This document shows positions 57,787 through 64,000 of a stretch of 64,000 bases of DNA, piece after piece; the first letter of the stretch is position 1, and each line of letters starts with the position of its first letter. The DNA lies in the NCBI RefSeq assembly GCF_900638025.1, contig NZ_LR134481.1, forward strand, positions 310,001 through 374,000, in the 5' to 3' direction. The stretch comes from Haemophilus parainfluenzae (GTDB taxonomy: Bacteria; Pseudomonadota; Gammaproteobacteria; Enterobacterales; Pasteurellaceae). The position numbers and the translations under genes are program-made. The notes under the pieces were generated by a model. That model was not told where the DNA came from. It worked only from the letters and a program-made list of their open reading frames with translations, and made no database searches.

Positions 57787-60700
57787 TTATTTGAAATTCA
57801 CTCTCGCATTTCTAAAAATTCGCATCCAAGCACCATCTTCAGACCAATCTTCTGGGTACCATGAATTGCTCACCGCACGGAATACACGTTCTGGGTGTGG
57901 CATCATCACGGCGATACGACCATCGACGTTAGAAATGGCAGTAATACCTAATGCTGAGCCATTCGGGTTAGCCGGATAGGTTTCAGTCACGTTTAAATGA
58001 CTGTCGATATATTGTGCCACAATCAAGTTTTGCGCTTGAAGTGCGGTCAAATTCTCAGGTGTTTTAAATTCTACGCGTCCTTCACCATGAGAAACCGCAA
58101 TCGGCATATGGGAACCTGCCATGCCTTTAAACCACAATGAGTTGGTGTCGTTGATTTTCACCATCGCAGCACGCGCTTCAAAACGTTCTGATTTATTACG
58201 CACGAAACGTGGCCAGTTTTCCGCACCTGGGATGATTTCTGCCAGGGTGGAGATAAATTGACAGCCGTTACATACGCCTAATGAAAGGGTGTTTTCATTG
58301 GCGAAGAATTGGCTGAATTGATCGCGTAATTGTGGGTTAAATAAAATGGATTTCGCCCAGCCGCCACCTGCGCCTAATACGTCACCGTAAGAGAAGCCAC
58401 CACAGGCCACCATCGCGTTGAAATCGTTTAAGTTATAACGGCCTGTCATTAAATCGCTCATGTGAACATCAATCGCCGCAAAGCCAGCGCGGTCAAACGC
58501 TGCCGCCATTTCAACATGGCTGTTTACGCCTTGTTCACGCAATACGGCTACTTTCGGTTTCACGCCTTTGCTGATGTAAGGTGCAGCAATATCTTCATTT
58601 ACATCATAAGTTAAGTGAGCAGATAAACCTTTATTGTCTGTGGCTTTTTTCGTTTCAAATTCTTGATCAGCACATTCTGGATTATCGCGTAAGCGTTGCA
58701 TTTGGTTAGTGAGCTCTGCCCAAATACCGCGTAATTCAGAACGTTTTTCGCTTAATAGTTTTTTACTGCCTCGTGTGATTTCAAAACGATCTTCTGTACT
58801 AACAGAACCGAGTTCATGAGTTAAACCAAGCAAGTCATGGGCTTTTAATACCTCACGCACCGCGCTTAATTCACTTTCTGACACTTGGATTACCGCACCT
58901 AATTCTTCATTGAATAACACGGCTAAATCATTGTCGCCTAATGCAGAAATATCCACATCCACGCCACAGTTACCCGCAAATGCCATTTCTGCAATCGTGG
59001 TAATTAAACCACCGTCTGAACGATCGTGGTAAGCCAATAATTTACGCTCTGCCACCAATGCTTGCATTGCATCGAAGAAGTTTTTCAGTTTGGCTACGTT
59101 CACCACATCGGCTGGTTTGTCACCTAATTGTTTATACACTTGCGCAAGTGCGGTCGCGCCTAAGCGATTTTTTCTTTCGCCTAAATCAATTAACAATAGA
59201 CGGCTTGCGCCTTTGTCTGTGCGTAATTGAGGTGTCACGGTTTTACGCACATCTTCCACGCGCGCAAAAGAGGAAATCACTAAAGAAAGCGGTGCGGTAA
59301 CTGATTTTTTCTCGCCATTTTCTTCCCAAGTGGTTTTCATCGACATAGAGTCTTTACCCACTGGAATGGTAATGCCTAATGCTGGGCAAAGTTCTTCGCC
59401 GACTGCTTTCACCGCTTCATATAACCCGGCATCTTCACCACCATGACCCGCTGCAGACATCCAGTTCGCAGACAGTTTGATACGTTTAATATCGCCAATG
59501 TTGGTACCCGCAATGTTGGTAATGGATTCAGCCACCGCTAAACGTGCAGAAGCCCCGAAGTCTAATAATGCCACCGGTGCACGTTCGCCCATTGCCATGG
59601 CTTCACCGTGATAGCTGTCTAATGACGCGGTTGTGACGGCTACATCAGACACCGGAATTTGCCACGGGCCGACCATTTGATCACGCGCCACCATACCGGT
59701 TACCGTACGGTCGCCAATGGTGATTAAGAAAGTTTTTTCTGCCACCACCGGTAAGCGTAATACGCGATGGAAAGCTTCTTTTAATTGAATATTTTCCGTT
59801 GCAAGCGGTCGATTTTCGACAGTTTTTGATGAAACCTCACGCGTCATTTTTGGGGTTTTGCCTAATAACACATTCATTGGCAAATCAATTGGATTATTGT
59901 CGAAATGGCCGTCATGCAAGGTTAAATGTTTCTCTTCCGTTGCCTCACCAATGACCGCAAACGGTGCACGTTCACGTTCACAAAGTGCGGTAAATAATTC
60001 GAGTTTTTCTGGCGCAACCGCTAAGACATAACGTTCTTGCGATTCGTTACACCAAATTTCCAATGGTGACATGCCTTTTTCATCGCAAAGAATGGAGCGT
60101 AAATCAAATTTACCGCCACGTTCGCCATCGTGCACTAATTCAGGCATGGCGTTAGACAAACCGCCTGCGCCCACATCGTGAATAAAGAGAATTGGGTTTT
60201 CATCACCTAATTGCCAGCAGCGGTCAATCACCTCTTGGCAACGGCGTTCCATTTCTGGGTTTTCACGTTGAACAGAAGCAAAATCTAAATCTTCTTTTGA
60301 TTTCCCGCTGTCCATGGAAGAAGCAGCACCACCGCCTAAGCCGATGTTCATGGCTGGGCCACCTAATACGATCAATTTCGCACCAACGGGGATTTCGCCT
60401 TTTTGAACGTGTTCACCACGAATATTACCAATACCGCCCGCTAACATAATCGGCTTGTGATAACCACGCACTTCTTCACCGTTAAAGCTGTTGACTTTCT
60501 CTTCATAGGTACGGAAATAACCCAATAACGCAGGACGACCAAATTCATTGTTAAATGCAGCGCCACCTAATGGGCCTTCAATCATAATATCTAAGGCAGA
60601 AGCAATACGGTTTGGTTTAGAAAGCGGATTTTCCCAAGGTTGCTCAAAGTTTGGAATAACAAGGTTTGATACGGAGAAACCGGTTAAACCTGCTTTTGGT

Positions 60701-61680
60701 TTTGCACCACGACCGGTTGCACCTTCATCACGAATCTCACCGCCTGAACCTGTTGCGGCACCTGGAAATGGCGAAATCGCCGTTGGATGGTTGTGAGTTT
60801 CCACTTTCATTAAGATATGTGCATCTTCGTTGTGGTAACGATATTGTCCATCTTGGTCTGCAAAGAAACGACCAACTTTTGAGCCTTCCATTACTGCAGC
60901 ATTATCTTTATAGGCTGAAAGCACAAAATCAGGGGTTTTCTCAAAGGTATTTTTAATCATTTTAAACAGGGATTTATCCTGTTTTTTGCCGTCAATAATC
61001 CAATCCGCATTAAAGATTTTATGGCGGCAGTGTTCAGAGTTGGCTTGTGCGAACATATAAAGTTCAATATCGTGTGGATTGCGCCCTAATTGGGTGAAGT
61101 TTTCCACCAAATAATCAATTTCATCTTCTGCCAGTGCCAAACCTAATTCTACGTTGGCTGTCACCAAAGCTTCGCGTCCACCTTTTAAAATATCCACAGT
61201 TTTGAACGGTTTCGGATCTTGATGACGGAATAAGATCTCTGCATCTTCAGGACGACGCACCACGGTTTCCATCATTCGATCGTGTAAAAGTGCGGTCAAT
61301 TTTTCAGTTATTTTTTCATCAAGCGGTTGGCTTAACTCAAAATAATACGCCAAACCACGCTCAATACGCTCCACTTCACTTAAACCACAGTTATGCGCAA
61401 TGTCCGTTGCTTTAGAAGACCAAGAAGAAATCGTGCCGACACGAGGAATCACGATAAAGGTTTCTCCTTTGGCGTCGTGTTCAGCCAAGGTTGGGCCGTA
61501 ATGTAACAATGCTTTTAACTTAGCTTCCTGCTCGCTAACAAGCGGTCGATTTAATTCCACAAAATGCAAATATTCCGCATAAACCGATATTACCGGTAAT
61601 TGATTTTGTTGGAATTTTTGCATTAAGCCTTGGATACGAAATTCAGAAAGGGCGGGTGAGCCACGAAAAGTTTGAAACAT
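57787..61680 (-). CDS. purL: Phosphoribosylformylglycinamidine synthase (large single-chain form)
   Basis: 1297 residues. An N-terminal PurS-like part and two AIRS-like halves (ATP site near [20 protein letters not shown]) carry the FGAM synthase activity. The C-terminal glutamine amidotransferase domain has nucleophile Cys in [11 protein letters not shown] and histidine in MPHPERVFR. Catalyses the fourth step of purine synthesis. ATG at 61680 ([17 protein letters not shown]) is chosen as the family start. A PurR box lies 66 bases upstream. Contains several uptake cores. Confidence 0.97.
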   Translation of the reverse strand: MFQTFRGSPALSEFRIQGLMQKFQQNQLPVISVYAEYLHFVELNRPLVSEQEAKLKALLHYGPTLAEHDAKGETFIVIPRVGTISSWSSKATDIAHNCGLSEVERIERGLAYYFELSQPLDEKITEKLTALLHDRMMETVVRRPEDAEILFRHQDPKPFKTVDILKGGREALVTANVELGLALAEDEIDYLVENFTQLGRNPHDIELYMFAQANSEHCRHKIFNADWIIDGKKQDKSLFKMIKNTFEKTPDFVLSAYKDNAAVMEGSKVGRFFADQDGQYRYHNEDAHILMKVETHNHPTAISPFPGAATGSGGEIRDEGATGRGAKPKAGLTGFSVSNLVIPNFEQPWENPLSKPNRIASALDIMIEGPLGGAAFNNEFGRPALLGYFRTYEEKVNSFNGEEVRGYHKPIMLAGGIGNIRGEHVQKGEIPVGAKLIVLGGPAMNIGLGGGAASSMDSGKSKEDLDFASVQRENPEMERRCQEVIDRCWQLGDENPILFIHDVGAGGLSNAMPELVHDGERGGKFDLRSILCDEKGMSPLEIWCNESQERYVLAVAPEKLELFTALCERERAPFAVIGEATEEKHLTLHDGHFDNNPIDLPMNVLLGKTPKMTREVSSKTVENRPLATENIQLKEAFHRVLRLPVVAEKTFLITIGDRTVTGMVARDQMVGPWQIPVSDVAVTTASLDSYHGEAMAMGERAPVALLDFGASARLAVAESITNIAGTNIGDIKRIKLSANWMSAAGHGGEDAGLYEAVKAVGEELCPALGITIPVGKDSMSMKTTWEENGEKKSVTAPLSLVISSFARVEDVRKTVTPQLRTDKGASRLLLIDLGERKNRLGATALAQVYKQLGDKPADVVNVAKLKNFFDAMQALVAERKLLAYHDRSDGGLITTIAEMAFAGNCGVDVDISALGDNDLAVLFNEELGAVIQVSESELSAVREVLKAHDLLGLTHELGSVSTEDRFEITRGSKKLLSEKRSELRGIWAELTNQMQRLRDNPECADQEFETKKATDNKGLSAHLTYDVNEDIAAPYISKGVKPKVAVLREQGVNSHVEMAAAFDRAGFAAIDVHMSDLMTGRYNLNDFNAMVACGGFSYGDVLGAGGGWAKSILFNPQLRDQFSQFFANENTLSLGVCNGCQFISTLAEIIPGAENWPRFVRNKSERFEARAAMVKINDTNSLWFKGMAGSHMPIAVSHGEGRVEFKTPENLTALQAQNLIVAQYIDSHLNVTETYPANPNGSALGITAISNVDGRIAVMMPHPERVFRAVSNSWYPEDWSEDGAWMRIFRNARVNFK

Positions 61681-61745
61681 ACGGGTACCTTTGAGTTGTG
61701 TTAGAGGTAAAAATCGCGGGCTATTATAAAGGAAAATACACCAAA

Positions 61746-61761
61746 ACGAAAACGTTTGCGT
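61746..61761. promoter_or_regulatory. PurR operator of purL
   Basis: ACGAAAACGTTTGCGT differs at one base from the E. coli-type PurR consensus ACGCAAACGTTTGCGT and lies just upstream of purL, where PurR with hypoxanthine or guanine would repress. Confidence 0.9.
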
Positions 61762-61856
61762 CAATCATTTTCAAATGATTTTCCGTGGGAGAAAGCATAT
61801 AATCATCAAGCAATTTAAAAACAATCCAAAAACTAACCGCACTTTGGGGCGCCACT

Positions 61857-62654
61857 ATGATCATCAATGACATTAATTTCAACGATCTCTATCAACAACA
61901 TCTGAAAGCCTGTAATCACTATAATCTTCCACCGACAAAATGGGATAAAAAAGCCTCTAAAATGGCTGAGAACTTAGTGGGCAAACCAAGCCGTTATAAC
62001 GAGATCTTACTTAAAGCCATGAATGTACAACCCAATGAAACGGTATTAGATATCGGCTGTGGCCCCGGCACTTTTGTAATTCCTTTAGCCCAACAATGCC
62101 AAGCTGTGTATGCCCTCGATTACAGCCAAGGCATGTTAGAGATGGTGCAACAATATAAAGAAAAGCATCAACTGAATAATATTACGCTTCTACATAAATC
62201 ATGGTCAGATAACTGGGATGATGTGCCTCAAGCGGATGTAATTCTCGCCTCTCGCTCGACGCTTGTCGATGATTTGGATGACATGATTGAAAAGCTGCAA
62301 AGTAAGGCAAAAAAGCGGGTCTTTTTAACTTCGGTAACACAACGCCATTTTCTCGATGAAGGCGTATTTGAAGCAATTGGTCATGATGATGTGGGCTTTC
62401 CAACTTATATCTATTTAGTTAATTGTCTTCACCAAAAAGGCATTTACGCGAATGTGAGTTTTATTGAAACTGAATCAGGCCATTTCCAAGGTGACACCTT
62501 TGAAGATTTATTAAATTCTGTGGAGTTTTCTCTCGGCAATCTCACTGAAAAAGAAAAACAAGATTTGGCTCAATTCTATCAACAAAAACAAATAAACAAT
62601 GAACCAATAAAACACGGACAACGCAAATGGGCGTTGATTTGGTGGGAGGTTTAA
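61857..62654 (+). CDS. Class I SAM-dependent methyltransferase
   Basis: 265 residues. Motif I VLDIGCGPG at 63-71, motif II ALDYSQGMLE and motif IV QADVILASRSTLVDD. No signal peptide. Substrate unknown; the N-terminal 50 residues (HLKACNHYNLPPTKWDKKAS) are typical of a Pasteurellaceae/enteric methyltransferase group. An uptake core (61839-61847) overlaps its leader region, and a paired-uptake terminator follows. Confidence 0.8.
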   Translation: MIINDINFNDLYQQHLKACNHYNLPPTKWDKKASKMAENLVGKPSRYNEILLKAMNVQPNETVLDIGCGPGTFVIPLAQQCQAVYALDYSQGMLEMVQQYKEKHQLNNITLLHKSWSDNWDDVPQADVILASRSTLVDDLDDMIEKLQSKAKKRVFLTSVTQRHFLDEGVFEAIGHDDVGFPTYIYLVNCLHQKGIYANVSFIETESGHFQGDTFEDLLNSVEFSLGNLTEKEKQDLAQFYQQKQINNEPIKHGQRKWALIWWEV

Positions 62655-62657
62655 GAA

Positions 62658-62690
62658 AAAAATGCGGTCATTTTTGACCGCACTTTACAC
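62658..62690. terminator. Paired uptake-sequence terminator
   Basis: TGCGGTCA (62663-62670) and TGACCGCA (62675-62682) with four T in the loop, between the convergent methyltransferase gene and gph. Confidence 0.85.
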
Positions 62691-62701
62691 TTTAAGATGA
62701 A

Positions 62702-63376
62702 TTAAAGAATCTCTAATAACTTCACAAAGTCATCAAACACCCAATCTGGATTTGATTCCGCAATTGGGATGTTGTAGTTGTATCCGTAAGTTAATCCCAC
62801 AACCGGGCAACCTGCTGAATGTGCCGCGAGAATGTCATTTCGAGAGTCACCTACAAACAACACTTGGCGAGGTTCTACGCCAAATTTACCACATAAATAA
62901 TACAATGGGCCTGGATGTGGTTTAATCGCGGGTAATGATTGCCCACCAAGCATTTCACTGAATAAATGATCGATACCAAATGCGGCTAATACCGGCTGAA
63001 CATGGCGAGTTGGTTTGTTCGTTACCACGGCTAAGGTATAACCGCGAGCCTTTAAGGTTTCCAATGTTTCTTTTACATTTGGATATAAACGACTCACATT
63101 GCAAAGATTTTCAGCATAATGCACATTAAAGCGCTCTTTCACTTGCTCGATTTCAGCCTCAGAGAATGTTTTACCCGTTTGCTCTTCAGTCCATTTTAAA
63201 GCACGTGCAATTAATACAGGTGCGCCATTACCGATCCAAGTTAAAACCTGTGCTTCTGATGCAGGGGCAAAACCAAAATCCGCTAATGCTGAATTCACGG
63301 ATAATGCTAAATCCGGCAAGCTATTCACAAGCGTACCATCTAAATCAAAACCGATAACTTTAAATTGAGTCTTCAT
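62702..63376 (-). CDS. gph: Phosphoglycolate phosphatase
   Basis: 224 residues, HAD superfamily. Motif I GFDLDGTLVNSLPDL (nucleophile D11, acid D13), motif II VVTNKPTRHVQ, motif IV LFVGDSRNDILAA. Dephosphorylates 2-phosphoglycolate formed in DNA repair. Follows rpe by 12 bases, as in the E. coli dam-rpe-gph-trpS cluster, but trpS is elsewhere here. Confidence 0.95.
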   Translation of the reverse strand: MKTQFKVIGFDLDGTLVNSLPDLALSVNSALADFGFAPASEAQVLTWIGNGAPVLIARALKWTEEQTGKTFSEAEIEQVKERFNVHYAENLCNVSRLYPNVKETLETLKARGYTLAVVTNKPTRHVQPVLAAFGIDHLFSEMLGGQSLPAIKPHPGPLYYLCGKFGVEPRQVLFVGDSRNDILAAHSAGCPVVGLTYGYNYNIPIAESNPDWVFDDFVKLLEIL

Positions 63377-63388
63377 TACTACTACCTT

Positions 63389-64000
63389 TTATTTTACTGA
63401 CGCTAATTGCGTACGCATTTGATCAATGATTTGTTTATAATCTGGTTTACCAAAAATCGCTGAGCCTGCCACGAACATATCTGCACCCGCTGCGGCGATT
63501 TCTGCAATATTATCCACTTTTACCCCTCCATCAACTTCTAAACGGATATCTAAACCGCTTTCATCAATCAGACGACGAGCTTGTTGTAATTTTTTCAATG
63601 TTGAAGGTAAAAAGGATTGTCCACCAAATCCTGGGTTCACGGACATTAACAAGATCACATCCACTTTATCTAATACATAATCCAAATAACTTAATGGCGT
63701 CGCTGGATTAAACACTAAACCCGCTTTACAGCCGTGATCACGAATGAGCTGTAAAGAGCGGTCAATATGTTCACTGGCTTCAGGATGAAACGTAATGTAA
63801 TCCGCACCTGCTTTGGCAAAATCAGGAATAATACGATCGACCGGTTTCACCATTAAATGCACGTCAATCGGTGCTTTAATGCCATAATCACGTAAAGCTT
63901 TACATACTGCAGGGCCAAAGGTTAAATTCGGCACATAGTGATTATCCATTACATCAAAATGAATCACATCCGCACCGGCATTCAACACGTTTTGCACATC
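63389..64000 (-). CDS. rpe: Ribulose-phosphate 3-epimerase, 5' end outside the window
   Basis: The frame is open to the right edge (codons [20 protein letters not shown]), lacking about the first 20 residues of the ~225-residue enzyme. TIM-barrel motifs [30 protein letters not shown] and [14 protein letters not shown], then DGGVKVDNI, contain the metal and catalytic residues. Interconverts ribulose-5-P and xylulose-5-P in the pentose phosphate pathway. Upstream neighbour of gph. Confidence 0.97.
   Translation of the reverse strand, partial: DVQNVLNAGADVIHFDVMDNHYVPNLTFGPAVCKALRDYGIKAPIDVHLMVKPVDRIIPDFAKAGADYITFHPEASEHIDRSLQLIRDHGCKAGLVFNPATPLSYLDYVLDKVDVILLMSVNPGFGGQSFLPSTLKKLQQARRLIDESGLDIRLEVDGGVKVDNIAEIAAAGADMFVAGSAIFGKPDYKQIIDQMRTQLASVK

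Noticed and set aside
58990..59010. CCGTCTGAA in purL resembling a neisserial DUS
   Set aside because: It encodes the conserved purL residues SDG/R in a core gene, is only 9 bases long and lacks the flanking bases; chance match.

Overview
This 64 kb window is chromosomal DNA of a Haemophilus-type member of the Pasteurellaceae. The 9-mer uptake signal AAGTGCGGT/ACCGCACTT recurs inside genes and as inverted pairs forming terminators. Gene blocks (rpsT-murJ-ribF-ileS, glpTQ/glpABC, nupC-deoD, emrAB, rnr-rlmB) and a protein D-like GlpQ fit the H. influenzae/H. parainfluenzae group. The many foreign oral-bacterial segments make H. parainfluenzae or a close oral relative most likely; this species call is inference.

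Layout. 1-3250: 3' part of ydbH with ynbE (envelope lipid transport) and a periplasmic rhodanese. 3260-11430: a mosaic accessory region. It contains decayed oxidoreductase genes (mdaB and aldo/keto reductase remnants, a thioredoxin-like gene, an NTF2-like gene), a Gram-positive-type copper island (copY-copB with its own operators) plus an IS3-type transposase fragment, two different broken LysR genes, two lipoprotein genes and a GST-like gene. Exact Neisseria DNA uptake sequences occur here. 11458-13820: a FNT channel, an unknown secreted protein and small broken genes. 13864-15948: a second copper locus (DUF411 protein plus a Tat-exported multicopper oxidase) behind a MerR-type promoter.

16042-54448 is mostly core: ssb/uvrA with an SOS box, emrAB efflux, a transporter/Lrp-type divergent pair, nhaA, brnQ, rnr-rlmB, rpsT, murJ-ribF-ileS, hflD-purB, trpS, a radical SAM activase, nupC-deoD, greB/tex, a TPR-DUF218 protein, and the glycerol-3-phosphate regulon (glpABC divergent from glpT-glpQ, with two perfect CRP sites between).

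54483-57600 is a second accessory patch: a complete IS3-family element inserted into the glpQ terminator, a low-GC orphan gene joining two cold-shock-like domains to a putative PD-(D/E)XK nuclease domain, and an RclC-like DUF417 membrane protein. Core sequence resumes with purL (PurR box), a methyltransferase, gph and the partial rpe at the window edge.

The most unusual signals are: two copper systems of different ancestry about 6 kb apart; a copper island that appears to have replaced the divergent promoter region of a LysR/oxidoreductase cluster; two traces of one IS, each inside a terminator built on an uptake sequence; and the cold-shock/nuclease fusion.
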